Of a stretch of 64,000 nucleotides of DNA, positions 28,897 through 39,500 are shown one piece after another. The notes under the pieces are model-generated. The model worked only from the letters and a program-made list of their open reading frames with translations. It ran no database searches and was not told where the DNA came from. The DNA comes from Wolbachia endosymbiont (group A) of Bibio marci (GTDB taxonomy: Bacteria > Pseudomonadota > Alphaproteobacteria > Rickettsiales > Anaplasmataceae). Location of the stretch: positions 930,001 through 994,000 of the forward strand of contig NZ_OX366364.1 of assembly GCF_947251645.1 (NCBI RefSeq), written 5' to 3'. Each line of letters begins with the position of its first letter. Position 1 is the first letter of the stretch. Made by a program: the position numbers and the translations under genes.

Positions 28897-29901
28897 TTAT
28901 AGGGCTTGTGCACTTAAATTTTTTGCAATATCAAGTGCAGCGTAAGTGAATGTTGCACTTGCACCCGCACGTTTAAAACCAATCAAAGACTCATAAATCA
29001 CCTTGTCATAATCTAGCCAGCCATTATTTGCAGCAGCTTTTATCATTGCGTACTCACCGCTTACTTGGTAAGCAAAAATCGGAAAATTAAACTTATCACT
29101 TGCTGTTTTGATAATATCTAAATATGGCATACCTGGTTTAATCATAATAAAATCTGCACCTTCATTTATATCCATTTCAATTTCGCACATTGCTTCGCGC
29201 GCATTTTTATAATCCATTTGATAACCACTTTTGTCTATAGAATGTGATAGCCCACATGAACCAACGACTTGCCTGAATGGAGCATAGAAGCTAGAGCAGT
29301 ATTTCACCGCATAAGATAATATTAATACGTCTTGAAAGTTGTTATCATCTAATGATTTTCTGATTCTTCCTATTCTACCATCCATCATGTCAGAAGGAGC
29401 AACTATATCACATCCTGCCTTCGCTAAAGCAAGTGCTTGCTTACACAGTACTGATATAGTTTCATCGTTTTCTACATCCACCTGATTATCTTTTAAAATG
29501 CCGTCATGGCCATGAATAGTGTATGGATCCAGTGCAACATCTGCAATAACACCAATTTCCGGTACCTTTAATTTTACAGCACAAATTGCTTTGCAGATTA
29601 AATTGTCAGAATTATACGCTTCCTCAGCGTTTTCAGATTTTAGTTTACTACCAACTACAGGAAAAATTGCAACAGCATTAATTCCTAAATCTTTAGCTTC
29701 CTTAACTATGGACACTAATCCATCTATTGAATAACACTTTACGCCTGGTAAGCCAGAAATTGGTTCAGTTGTTTCTTCTCTGTCATGAACAAACAGAGGA
29801 AGAACCAGATCATTTACTGATAAACTATTTTCACTTGTTAAATTGCGAACCCATTTGCTCGAGCGCCTGCGCCTTAACCGTGTGTTTGGAAAATTAAACA
29901 T
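28897..29901 (-). CDS. hemB: Porphobilinogen synthase (delta-aminolevulinate dehydratase)
   Basis: HemB condenses two 5-aminolevulinate molecules to porphobilinogen in haem synthesis. The 334-residue protein has the metal-site region [14 protein letters not shown] (about residues 120-133), with Asp and Ala in place of the zinc-binding cysteines, so it should be the magnesium-dependent type. The two active-site lysines are in [11 protein letters not shown] and [12 protein letters not shown]. It overlaps the nuoH stop by 8 bases, so it probably shares the nuoG-nuoH transcript; Complex I and haem biosynthesis both serve respiration. Confidence 0.96.
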   Translation of the reverse strand: MFNFPNTRLRRRRSSKWVRNLTSENSLSVNDLVLPLFVHDREETTEPISGLPGVKCYSIDGLVSIVKEAKDLGINAVAIFPVVGSKLKSENAEEAYNSDNLICKAICAVKLKVPEIGVIADVALDPYTIHGHDGILKDNQVDVENDETISVLCKQALALAKAGCDIVAPSDMMDGRIGRIRKSLDDNNFQDVLILSYAVKYCSSFYAPFRQVVGSCGLSHSIDKSGYQMDYKNAREAMCEIEMDINEGADFIMIKPGMPYLDIIKTASDKFNFPIFAYQVSGEYAMIKAAANNGWLDYDKVIYESLIGFKRAGASATFTYAALDIAKNLSAQAL

Positions 29902-30919
29902 TGGATCCAGGCAAATTCCCAGTAAAGAGCAACACCCCTGAAATGAGTATCACCCAAAGCACCGATATTGGTAAAAACACTTTCCAACCAAGGCGCATTA
30001 GCTGATCATATCGGTAACGAGGTATTGTTGCTCTAATCCAAATAAATATAAACAAAAGTATAACTATTTTCAAAATGAACCAAATTAAACCTGGAATTTT
30101 ATAAAGCAAACCAAGTTCTAATGGAGGATACCACCCTCCTAGAAAGAATATCGTCATCATAGCACTTGCTAGAATCATATTTGCATATTCTCCAAGAAAA
30201 AAGAGGGCAAAAGGCATGGATGAATATTCAACGTTATATCCAGAGACAAGCTCTGCTTCAGCTTCTGGTAAATCAAATGGGTGACGATTAGTTTCTGCAA
30301 GCAAAGAAATAAAAAATATTATTCCTATAGGCATTAGTAGTAAATCAACCCAAAATGGCATATTATGTTTTGCCACTACCATTTCTCCAAGATTTAATGT
30401 TCCAGTGGTAATAACGACTGTAGCAACTATTAAGCCTATTGAAACTTCATATGAAATCATCTGAGCAGCCGACCGTATAGCGCCAAGAAATGCATAATTA
30501 GAATTGCTTGACCAGCCTGCAATAATTACGCCGTATACTCCCAGCGACGATATAGCTAGCACATAAAGCACTCCAACATTAATATTTGCTATAACCTTAG
30601 GAATAACTACTTGCTGGCCATTTTCTACAATTACTTCAGCACCAAACGGTATAACTGCCCAGGCAATTAATGCCAAAATAAAGGTAAGCATTGGAGCCAT
30701 AATGAACAGTATAGTGCTCGCTCTAAATGGTATTATCGGCTCTTTAATTATCAATTTGATAGCATCTGCGAACGGCTGCAATAACCCAAATGGCCCGACT
30801 ACACTTGGGCCGTGCCTTAGTTGAATTGCAGCAATAACCTTACGCTCAAAGTATACCAAGTATGCAACTGAAAGTAGTAGCGGTACTAAAACAAATAAAA
30901 TATTAACTAGCGTGTTCAT
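29894..30919 (-). CDS. nuoH: NADH-quinone oxidoreductase subunit H
   Basis: NuoH is the membrane subunit of Complex I that joins the arm domains and forms much of the quinone-binding chamber. The 341 residues are mostly hydrophobic, with about eight membrane helices. Family motifs include [20 protein letters not shown] (about residues 23-42), [20 protein letters not shown] (about 43-62) and [20 protein letters not shown] (about 209-228). It overlaps nuoG by 17 bases and hemB by 8 bases. Other nuo genes are outside this window. Confidence 0.97.
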   Translation of the reverse strand: MNTLVNILFVLVPLLLSVAYLVYFERKVIAAIQLRHGPSVVGPFGLLQPFADAIKLIIKEPIIPFRASTILFIMAPMLTFILALIAWAVIPFGAEVIVENGQQVVIPKVIANINVGVLYVLAISSLGVYGVIIAGWSSNSNYAFLGAIRSAAQMISYEVSIGLIVATVVITTGTLNLGEMVVAKHNMPFWVDLLLMPIGIIFFISLLAETNRHPFDLPEAEAELVSGYNVEYSSMPFALFFLGEYANMILASAMMTIFFLGGWYPPLELGLLYKIPGLIWFILKIVILLFIFIWIRATIPRYRYDQLMRLGWKVFLPISVLWVILISGVLLFTGNLPGSNV

Positions 30920-32951
30920 AGAAAGCCTTAGTACAATCCGCCATTATTTTTGAAGCGCGACTTATTGAATCCGTCATATAAAAATTACACTCCTTTAAAG
31001 TAAAAGGTGTATTACTTAAGCTTATTTCACCGCTGCTGATTGGAATCCATTTATTTTTTATCACTTGATCAGCATTTCTAAACTGTGGACCGATAGTATC
31101 TAATTTTTTTCTCACGTCAAATAAACTATCATATGGTAAGGAGAGATCCAAATATTGCGAGAGATTTTTAATAATTAACCAATCCTCCTTTGCTTCACCT
31201 GGAGGAAATACAGCTAAATTTGTTCTTTGCGCTCGACCTTCAGTGTTTACATAAGTTGCATATTTTTCTGTATATGCAGCACCAGGCAAGATAACATCTG
31301 CTACATGTGCACTTTTATCACCATGATGACCTTGATAAATTACAAATGTATTTTCTAATTTTGATGTATCAATTTCATCTGCACCAAGAAGATAAACCAC
31401 TTCTATTTCACCACTTTCTGCATGTTCCAATATTTGATTAATATCCCTTTCGCCTTTTTTAGAAGCAAACCCAATATCTAGCCCACCAACTCTTGCTGCA
31501 GCTTTATGCAGCACATTAAAGCCATTCCAGTCGTCTCTGACCATGTTAAATTTTTCTGCAATTTTGCCAGCTAGAACTAGAACTGATTCAGAATCGTCTC
31601 TTATCAACGCATCTTGACCGATAATCAGCATAGGGTTTTGAGCAGCTACCAGCAGCTCACAGAACTTATGATTTCCATTTGCTATTTCACTCAAAATATC
31701 AGGATTATCGCCCAATTTCTCAACATGATATAAATATTCAATGTTAGGACCAACACTTGCAACAGGAAAGTTGCCCTGTAAATATCTCTTTCTCAATCTT
31801 ACGTTAATGATCGGTGCTTCTATCCTTGGATTTGTATTTATAAGCAGACATAAATCTGCATTTTCTATACCTTCAATAGTGGTATTGAACACATATGACC
31901 CACGATTACTTGGTATAAGCTTTGCACCATCTTGCCTGCAGTCTATATTTCCCGAGCCGAGCTTCTGCATCACTTCTTTGAGTAGAAGCATAGACTCACA
32001 ATCTGCTAAATCACCTGCAATTGCAGCTATTTTATTTGATTTTGTATTCTTTAATTTTTTTGCAGCAATAGTCAATGCTTCATTCCAATCAACTGGGGCT
32101 AATTTACCATCTTTTTTTACATAAGGTCGATCGAGACGCTGAACTTTTAGTCCATCATAGGCAAAGCGGGTTTTATCTGATATCCATTCTTCATTTACCT
32201 CTTCGCTCAGTCTTGGTAATATTCGCATAACTTCCAGGCCACGATAATCAACTCTAATGCTACTTCCCACAGCATCTAGCACATCTATAGTCTCACAATG
32301 TGATAGCTCCCATGGACGCGCTGTAAAGGAGTAAGGCTTTGAAGTTAAAGCCCCTACCGGGCAGAGATCTATGATATTTCCAGATAATTCAGAACTAATA
32401 TGCCTTTTTATGTAAGTGCTAATCTCTACATTTTCTCCCCTTCCGATTCCTCCAAGTTCATTTGTACCTGCAACATCAGACAAAAATCTAACACACCGAG
32501 TGCAATGAATGCATCGATTCATCGCAGTCTCAATCAGTGGTCCGAAGTGTTTTTTTGGCACAGCCCTCTTATGCTCATCAAGTCTGCTGTTTCCTTTCCC
32601 ATAAGCCATCGTGATATCTTGCAAATCGCATTCACCACCTTGATCGCAAATTGGGCAATCAAGCGGGTGGTTAATTAGCAAAAACTCAAGCACACCTTCA
32701 CGTGCTTTTTTAACCTTAGGGGTATCAGTGTGAATAACCATCCCTTCTGCAACTGGCATTGCACAAGAGGCTACTGGTTTTGGAGGTCCACCCTCCACTT
32801 CAACCAAACACATTCTGCAGTTACCAGCAATTGCTAAACGCTCATGATAACAAAAACGTGGAATTTCAACGCCCACAATTTCACAAGCTTGAATTATAGT
32901 GAGCCCATGCTCTACTTCACATTCCTTAGAATTAATAGTAACTTTAACCAC
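30903..32951 (-). CDS. nuoG: NADH-quinone oxidoreductase subunit G
   Basis: NuoG is the large peripheral subunit of Complex I carrying several iron-sulphur clusters. I start at GTG 32951 ([17 protein letters not shown]) since this matches the ferredoxin-like N-terminus; another GTG at 32972 would overlap the upstream small gene by 19 bases. Cluster ligands are visible: [15 protein letters not shown] (2Fe-2S), [15 protein letters not shown] (His plus three Cys), and CIHCTRC with a later Cys in DLCPVG. The remainder is a molybdopterin-oxidoreductase-like domain (about residues 215-600). 682 residues, normal length. Followed by nuoH with a 17-base overlap. Confidence 0.95.
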   Translation of the reverse strand: MVKVTINSKECEVEHGLTIIQACEIVGVEIPRFCYHERLAIAGNCRMCLVEVEGGPPKPVASCAMPVAEGMVIHTDTPKVKKAREGVLEFLLINHPLDCPICDQGGECDLQDITMAYGKGNSRLDEHKRAVPKKHFGPLIETAMNRCIHCTRCVRFLSDVAGTNELGGIGRGENVEISTYIKRHISSELSGNIIDLCPVGALTSKPYSFTARPWELSHCETIDVLDAVGSSIRVDYRGLEVMRILPRLSEEVNEEWISDKTRFAYDGLKVQRLDRPYVKKDGKLAPVDWNEALTIAAKKLKNTKSNKIAAIAGDLADCESMLLLKEVMQKLGSGNIDCRQDGAKLIPSNRGSYVFNTTIEGIENADLCLLINTNPRIEAPIINVRLRKRYLQGNFPVASVGPNIEYLYHVEKLGDNPDILSEIANGNHKFCELLVAAQNPMLIIGQDALIRDDSESVLVLAGKIAEKFNMVRDDWNGFNVLHKAAARVGGLDIGFASKKGERDINQILEHAESGEIEVVYLLGADEIDTSKLENTFVIYQGHHGDKSAHVADVILPGAAYTEKYATYVNTEGRAQRTNLAVFPPGEAKEDWLIIKNLSQYLDLSLPYDSLFDVRKKLDTIGPQFRNADQVIKNKWIPISSGEISLSNTPFTLKECNFYMTDSISRASKIMADCTKAFYEHAS

Positions 32952-32953
32952 AA

Positions 32954-33169
32954 CTATTGTACAGCTTCCCACTTTATAGGATTGCCGCTTACCTCATCTT
33001 CAACCAGATTGCCGTTGTCATATTGAGCAGACATATAATTCATGCGCGAGTCACGATCTATATATCTAACAGGTTTTACCGGTTTATCTTTATACATTTT
33101 TTGCTCGGCTTTCTTACGCTGAGTAGGGTTATTTTTACTAGCTGTCTTTGCTTTCCCACCTACTGCCAT
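32954..33169 (-). CDS. Small basic protein upstream of nuoG, unknown
   Basis: 71 residues starting MAVGGKAKTASKNNPTQRKK, rich in Lys, Arg and Asn, with no hydrophobic segment. The middle YRDRDS-like stretch (VRYIDRDSRMNYMSAQYD) and the end GNPIKWEAVQ are not a family I can name. It stops 2 bases before the proposed nuoG start, so it is probably co-transcribed with nuoG-nuoH-hemB; a role tied to Complex I is only guilt by association. Confidence 0.65.
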   Translation of the reverse strand: MAVGGKAKTASKNNPTQRKKAEQKMYKDKPVKPVRYIDRDSRMNYMSAQYDNGNLVEDEVSGNPIKWEAVQ

Positions 33170-33414
33170 ATAAACTCCTAAAAACTTTTCATTCTATTTT
33201 AACACTTAAGTATATAGCGTCAATATTTAATAACTTTAAAATTTCAATAGATCTCTTATTATAATCATTGTTTAAATAAAAAGTTACTCCTTGATATCAT
33301 TCCAGTGCTTGACCAGAAAAAAAGAAATATGTATCAGCTACTTTCATTTGCTGCGCCTCGAAAATAAATGTTCATGTAGCTGTGAGTCAAGCCATAAATC
33401 CAGTATAAAGACCT

Positions 33415-34953
33415 TTAATCATTGTCTTCATAGTACTTCTCAACCAACTTATTAAGTAACCTTACACCAAAACCTACTGCTCCTCTTGGACAAATGTCAG
33501 TACCTTTTTCGTGCCAAGCAGTGCCTGCGATATCTAAATGTGCCCAGCAAGTTTCATTCACAAAACGCTGTAAAAACTGTGCAGCCATTATGCTATCTCC
33601 ACCAGAGCCTGCAGGAGCGATATTTTGAACATCAGCAATCGGTGAATCAATAATTTTGTCATAAGTTTCATTCATAGGAAAACGCCATAACTTCTCACTT
33701 ACTTCATTTCCTGCATCAATCAGACGGTTTGCTAATTCATCATTATTTGCAAAAAGACCAGCATATTCGTTATTTCCAAGTGCAACCACTATAGCACCAG
33801 TTAAAGTTGCAAGATCAATCATAAATTTTGGTGAGAATCTGTCTTGCGTATACCATAAAGCATCTGCAAGTATGAGCCTTCCTTCTGCATCGGTGTTCAA
33901 CACTTCTATTGTCTGTCCAGACATTGAAGTTACTACATCACTCGGTCTTTGAGCATTACCACCCACTGCATTTTCTGCAAGTGCGACCACGCCGATTGCA
34001 TTTACTTTTGCTTTTCGTCCTGCTAAAGCATGCATCACCCCAACCACAGTAGCAGAGCCTGCCATGTCATATTTCATTGACTCCATACCACGTGAAGGTT
34101 TGAGTGATACTCCACCAGTGTCAAACGTTATACCTTTACCAACAAAAGCTATTGGCTTTTGTTCTTTAGCAGCCCCATTCCATTTTATCATTACTAATTT
34201 TGGTTCTTTACTACTTCCTTGTGCGACTCCAAGCAAGGCTCCCATTTTTTTCTCTTCCATCTGCTTTTTATCAAGCACTTCGATTTCAAGGCCAAGCTTA
34301 GTAAGTTCTTTTTTTATATGATCAGCATAGGATTCTGGATATAGAATGTTAGGAGGCTCTGTTATAAAAGAGCGCGCAAGGAATATACTCTCACCTTCTT
34401 GCCTTAAGTGCTCAAATGATCTTTCAGCATTACTTAATTGCTCATCTTTTACTAATACGGTAATTTCCTCTACCTCTGTAATTTTCTCATCCTTTTTAGT
34501 TTTATACTTATCAAACTTAAAACTACGCAGAAACGCACCATATGCAACATTTGCTGCACTACCTTCGATTAAAATCGCTGCTTTCTTAATTTTTAATCTG
34601 CTTAGCTCACAATATATTTTACCACCAATATTTAATTCTTTATTTTCATTCCATTCATCCTTCTTACCAAGTCCAACAACTATGACATTTTTTTCTTCTG
34701 GCAAAGTAGTAGAGAAAAATTCACCAAAACTTCCATTGAAATCGCTAAATTGCTTTATATTATCTATGATCTGTTTTCTTTGCAAAACTCCGCCATCATT
34801 TACGGTTTCGTTGTCCTCAAATAAACCCGTTACTATTGTTTTAAAATCGGGCGAAATTTTAGAAATTGTTATTTTCATTGCTGGCATCTCCGTTGCAAAT
34901 AATTGTAAACTGTACATAAAACATAGCAAAAACATCAGTAAGATATTTTTCAT
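33415..34953 (-). CDS. pepA: Leucyl aminopeptidase (M17) with N-terminal signal peptide
   Basis: M17 aminopeptidases release N-terminal residues with two metal ions and normally act in the cytoplasm. The 512-residue protein has the catalytic-domain motifs VGKGITFDTGGVSLKPS (about residues 266-282) and the family signature NTDAEGRLILADAL (about 343-356). The first 25 residues (MKNILLMFLLCFMYSLQLFA then TEMPA) look like a signal peptide added before the usual start at Met26 (MKITISKISPDFK; codon at 34878). The segment resembles residues 6-27 of the secreted protein encoded 60 bases upstream. If the first ATG is used, the enzyme would be exported; if Met26 is used it stays cytoplasmic. I keep the longer frame. 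Confidence 0.9.
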   Translation of the reverse strand: MKNILLMFLLCFMYSLQLFATEMPAMKITISKISPDFKTIVTGLFEDNETVNDGGVLQRKQIIDNIKQFSDFNGSFGEFFSTTLPEEKNVIVVGLGKKDEWNENKELNIGGKIYCELSRLKIKKAAILIEGSAANVAYGAFLRSFKFDKYKTKKDEKITEVEEITVLVKDEQLSNAERSFEHLRQEGESIFLARSFITEPPNILYPESYADHIKKELTKLGLEIEVLDKKQMEEKKMGALLGVAQGSSKEPKLVMIKWNGAAKEQKPIAFVGKGITFDTGGVSLKPSRGMESMKYDMAGSATVVGVMHALAGRKAKVNAIGVVALAENAVGGNAQRPSDVVTSMSGQTIEVLNTDAEGRLILADALWYTQDRFSPKFMIDLATLTGAIVVALGNNEYAGLFANNDELANRLIDAGNEVSEKLWRFPMNETYDKIIDSPIADVQNIAPAGSGGDSIMAAQFLQRFVNETCWAHLDIAGTAWHEKGTDICPRGAVGFGVRLLNKLVEKYYEDND

Positions 34954-35013
34954 ATATACCTAAGTACAATAACACTCAAGTTTACTATGGACTCCCTTAC
35001 ATGCAAGGGTTTT

Positions 35014-35673
35014 TTATCTTTTATTAGAGAACTTATTATATCCGCCCAAGGTAATGTTAAACGTATAGGTTTTTATGACCTGATCACTGTAAGTAAATGG
35101 TGTTATGAGAAGGCTTGCAAGCCCATTACTAACAAAATCTCCAAGAACAGGATCAGCACAATTATCGCAATTATGGTCAGCAAAAAACATTTGCGTTGTG
35201 AATTCTGGAAAATCTGGATGTTGAACTAGAAAGTTGATATGTGGAGCTCTATCACCAATTTTGCCAGGTGCTATCGTAATAAAATTATAATAGCCAAGGT
35301 TATTCACTACAAACCTTCCTGATCCAGCAAAATTCGGATCGAGTTGATTATCCTCTATATTCTTATCGTAATGGTTCACGCCGCGTGAATTTGCGTGCCA
35401 TATAGAAACTACAGCATTTTGTATTGGTAAACAGTTTATATCAGTAATTCTACCCACTATGTGTATTAATTCTCCTGTTGCACTATTTGGAGAACCAGGT
35501 TTCCTTCTTAAATTGTTTGAAGAGCTAAAATTTTTTGGCCTTGCATCAAGATCATAAATCTCTGGAGTTTCAATGCAGTTAAGCAAAACAGGATCAGCTG
35601 CAAATAGCGGCAAACTGAATACCGTTTGTACTAAAAACGCTAATAAGATATTTTTCACATTCATTTCATTCAC
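35014..35673 (-). CDS. Secreted intradiol-dioxygenase-like protein with incomplete iron site
   Basis: 219 residues. A signal peptide is clear (VKNILLAFLVQTVFSLPLFA, cleavage likely near residue 26). Residues about 68-215 have the fold pattern of intradiol ring-cleavage dioxygenases: HIVGRITDINCLPIQNAVVS, then IWHANSRGV, LDPNFAGSGRF, GYYNFITIAPG and TTQMFFADHNCD. Compared with protocatechuate 3,4-dioxygenase beta chain, whose ferric ligands are two Tyr and two His, this protein has Tyr near the first position (Tyr102, shifted by about two), Ile139 at the second Tyr, His145, and Asn147 instead of the second His (APHINF where the enzyme has AHIHF). Ring cleavage is therefore doubtful. It lies 60 bases upstream of pepA on the same strand. 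Confidence 0.85.
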   Translation of the reverse strand: MNEMNVKNILLAFLVQTVFSLPLFAADPVLLNCIETPEIYDLDARPKNFSSSNNLRRKPGSPNSATGELIHIVGRITDINCLPIQNAVVSIWHANSRGVNHYDKNIEDNQLDPNFAGSGRFVVNNLGYYNFITIAPGKIGDRAPHINFLVQHPDFPEFTTQMFFADHNCDNCADPVLGDFVSNGLASLLITPFTYSDQVIKTYTFNITLGGYNKFSNKR

Positions 35674-35715
35674 AATAGACTTCTTGCATAACCATATAAC
35701 AAACTTTTATTGGGA

Positions 35716-36190
35716 ATAGAAACGAAAAAATTACTTTACAAGCTTCGCCAGCCCCCTTATCATGAAAATGAAGCTATTTATTTATCTTCTCTGTACAGAT
35801 TAAATGACAAAAAAACTCAACGTATTTGGCGTCTCATGTTTAATTTTTTGCACTATGTGCACCTTATGTCTTTATCAAATTTCTAGGTTTTTACCTACAC
35901 AAGCTGAAATACGCTTATAAAGCATTTAAAACATCAAAAAACGCCAACTTAAAAAATGGATAGTGAATAACTAGCTACCCTAGGGTTTCTTTTGCCTTTT
36001 TTTCTGTTTAGTAAATTTCTTAACGTTTATAATTTAGATTAGTTGCGGTTTAAAAGCAGCTGAATCGCGGTTATTAAGCGTTTAGAATAAAAAAACGCCA
36101 TACTTGAAAGTATAATGTAAGTAATTAGCCAACCACGGGGCTTCTTTTGCCTTTTTTTTCATTTGGTAAATTTCTTAATGTTTATAGCTA
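35716..36190 (-). repeat. Composite ~475-bp repeat, copy A (inverted relative to copy B)
   Basis: Read on the minus strand, this region aligns along its whole length with 49611-50088 on the plus strand, with scattered differences and small indels. It is built of two direct sub-repeats of roughly 170-190 bases, each starting TAAGAAATTTACYAAA and containing GGCAAAAGAA then GGCGTTTTTT, followed by a tail with CATGATAAGGGGGCTGGCG and TTTTTTCGTTTCTAT. Confidence 0.85.
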
Positions 36191-36199
36191 AACGACAAT

Positions 36200-36481
36200 C
36201 GTCATTCCCCTACGTATTAGCGGCTGAGATACCGCGGCGGTATGACGATTAAGTATCCCGCTACTTGTTAGCGGCTAAGAGATACCGTGGCGGTATGACG
36301 ATAAGTTCGTCATACCACTGCTTGTTAGCGGGATCTAGAGATACCGCGGCGGTATGACGGTTCGCGGCGGCATGACGAGAAAGGGGCTACTCGGATGACA
36401 CCCTGACAACCGTCATCCCGCTACTTGTTAGCGGGATCTATGTTAAGGTATGACGGTCCTCTACGTGTTAGCGGTTGAGAT
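36200..36481. repeat. Cluster of tandem palindromic repeat units
   Basis: At least five partial or full units, for example 36200-36247 (CGTCATTCCCCTACGTATTA ... GCGGTATGACG). Repeated words are GCTACTTGTTAGCGG, GAGATACCGCGGCGGTATGACG-like segments and GTCATCCCGCTAC. Units sit in both orientations with little unique sequence between, so the stretch could form several hairpins. The units match those at 15544-15590 and 21739-21778. Confidence 0.85.
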
Positions 36482-36546
36482 ACCGCGCATAACTGCACGA
36501 ACGTCTAGTTTAGGGGTAAGATAGGAGAAAAATTAGGGCCCGCAAA

Positions 36547-39500
36547 TTAATCCAAACACATAAGTGTAGTGTTACCACCGAATGCTGTAGTGTTAACACT
36601 TACAACTTTTTCTGTAGAAAAACGCTGTAAATAATGAGGACCACCAGCTTTTGGCCCAGTGCCAGATAGTCCTCTACCACCAAATGGTTGTATCCCAACT
36701 GCTGCACCTATCTGGTTACGGTTGATGTAGACATTTCCAACTGATATTTTTTTACTTATAGTGTCAATTTGACTTTGTATCCGACTCTGCAAAGAAAACG
36801 TGAGCCCATATCCTGTATTGTTTATATCATTTATAACTTCATTCAAATTTGACTTATTAAAACGTATGATATGTAAAACAGGACCAAATACTTCTTGCTT
36901 TAATTGCGAAATTTTTTGTATCTCATAAATATATGGAGGAAAGAAATAACTATTATGAGAATTTGTATCCATGGGTACTTTAAATAACAGATTTGAATCT
37001 TTATCCTCTGACATTTTTTGCGTATGTTGAGTGAGCATATCGATAGATGCTTTATCAATTATTGGACCAATATCAGTACTAAGTTGTATTGGGTCACCAA
37101 TCTTTAGTTCTTGCGCTGCACCACATATCATTCTTATCTGTTTTTCTGCTATATCTTCTTGAATAAATAGCACTCTAAGCGCAGAACAGCGTTGGCCAGC
37201 GCTGCGAAACGCAGAAAGCAAAACATCCGTAGTTACTTGCTCTAAGAGAGCAGAGCTATCAACAATCATAGCATTTAATCCGCCAGTTTCAGCAATAAAT
37301 GGCACAATAGGACCATCCCTATTTGCAAGCATTTTATTGATTATTTGAGCGGTTTGCGTTGAGCCAGTAAAAGCTACTCCGGCAATTCTATTATCTGGAA
37401 CTAATATTTTGCCTAAATATCCACCATCCCCAGGAATGAGGTGTAACACATTCTTTGGTATCCCAGTTTCATGTAGTATCTTAACAGCTTCGTAGGCAAT
37501 AATCGGCGTTTGCTCTGCCGGTTTTGCCAGCACTGCATTACCTGCTGCAAGTGCAGCTGAAACCTGCCCAAGAAAAATAGCAAGTGGAAAATTCCATGGT
37601 GATATACACAGGAAAACTCCCCTGCCTTCAAAAAAGATGAAGTTATCTTCACCTGTTGGACCTGGCAATTTTTTCCAGTCGCTCAGTTCATTCTTTGCTA
37701 TCATTGCATAATAACGCAGAAAGTCGACTGCTTCCCTTACTTCCGCTATTGCATCAGATAAGATTTTTCCTGCTTCTATAATCAGAATGTAAATTAACTC
37801 TTTCATCCTTTCCTCAAGCAAATCTGCAGCTTTTTCGAGGTATTTAGCGCGCTCTACTGCTGAAACATTCTGCCATTCAGTAAAAGTACTATGTGCTATT
37901 TCAAGAGCGTTTAAAGCTTGATCGCTTGTTGCGTTCGACACTTCTCCTATTACATGCTCCAAATGTGCAGGATTCACCACTTCAGTAAACTTGGCATCAT
38001 CAAAAAGTGACTGTCCGTCAATTATTGGTCCAACTTGCCATTTCTTTTCACTAAATTTTTTTATATCATTTGCAAGTTGCGAAACTGTAATTGAATCACT
38101 AATATCCATTCCTAAGGAATTTTTTCTTTCTTCTTTCAAAATATCTTGTGGCAATGGAATATTTGGATGAGGTTCATACTCCAAGCTTTTAGCTTTTTCT
38201 GACGGATCTAAAACTAACTCTTCAATTTTAACGTTAGAATCATTTATTTGATTGATAAACGAACTATTAGCTCCATTTTCAAGAAGACGTCTAACAAGGT
38301 ATGGTAATAAATCACTACGTTTACCAACTGGTGCATATATACGGCAACTGATGCTTGTTGCAAGTTCTGACATTGCATAATCATATAAGTCTTTTGCCAT
38401 TCCATGTAAGCGTTGAAATTCAAATCCAGGGTGGTTTTTATCAGCAAGTTCCATGATAGAAGCAAAAGTATAGGCATTATGAGTTCCAAAGCATGGGTAA
38501 AAGCTGTTTGGTTTACTCAAAAGTTTCTGTGCGCACGCGAGGTAAGATACGTCAGTATAGCTTTTTCTTGTAAATACTGAGTAATCATTTAATCCCAATT
38601 CTTGCGTACGCTTGATCTCTGAGTCCCAATATGCACCTTTTACAAGCCTAACCATAATTTTATGGTTTGACCGAATAGCAACATCCTCCACGAAGTCAAG
38701 AACAGACAAAGCACGTTTTTGATATGCTTGTACAGCCAAGCCGAGCCCTTCCCACTCAGAAAGTGAGTCATCAAGACGCAATTGCTCGAATAAAACTAAT
38801 GACATCTCAAGTCTTTCTGATTCTTCTGCATCTATGCATAATGAAATATTGTACTTTTTTGCTTCATGACAAAGCTCTAGCAGTTTAGCTCTCAACTCTT
38901 CAGCTATATTATCGAATTGGCTGAATTCATAACGTGGGTGTAAAGCAGAAAGTTTGATTGAAATTCCATGCGATTTAAAACAATCATTTATTTCAGTGGA
39001 TTCACCTATAGCTTTTATTGAGTGCATGTATGAATCAAAATACTCTTCTGCATCTTCAGCTGTGTGAGCAGCTTCGCCAAGCATATCAAAAGAGCATAAG
39101 AATTTGCTATTATCATTTGGTTTTACATTTTCCAGTGCTTTCTCTATAGTCTCTCCAATAACAAAATGCTTACCAAGCATAGACATTGCTTGTTTTACTG
39201 CTTTGCGAATAATCGGCTCTCCTAAATTTTTAAGTAATTTAGAAATTGCGTAATAGAACTTCGAATCGCCTTCATTATCTCTCAATATACTACTTCCTAT
39301 CATTAAACTCCACGTGGAAGCATTGACGAACAATGAAGAAGAATGTCCTAAATATTTACTCCATTCTTGATTGGCAATTTTATCTTTGATTAGCTCATCT
39401 ATTGTATAATCATCTGGTATCCTAAGTAGTGACTCAGCAAGACACATAAGCGCTATTCCTTCGTCGTTGGAAAGCGAGTATTGCTGCATGAAAGAATCTA

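Larger units (their letters stand above)
35674..36546. other. Repeat-filled intergenic region between putA and the dioxygenase-like gene
   Basis: About 870 bases with no credible gene. It holds the first copy of a ~475-bp composite repeat (35716-36190) followed by a cluster of short palindromic units (36200-36481) and one copy of the ACTGNACGAACGT motif at 36488. Short frames here are broken and resemble equally poor frames in the second copy at 49.6-50.1 kb. Confidence 0.8.

Noticed and set aside
34993..35016. Hairpin CCCTT/AAGGG with a following T-run, read on the plus strand
   Set aside because: The stem is only 5 bp and no plus-strand gene ends here; both neighbours are on the minus strand, where no T-run follows the stem.
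36200..36481. CRISPR-like array
   Set aside because: Units vary in length and orientation, spacers are not of constant size, and no cas genes are near; they are palindromic intergenic repeats.
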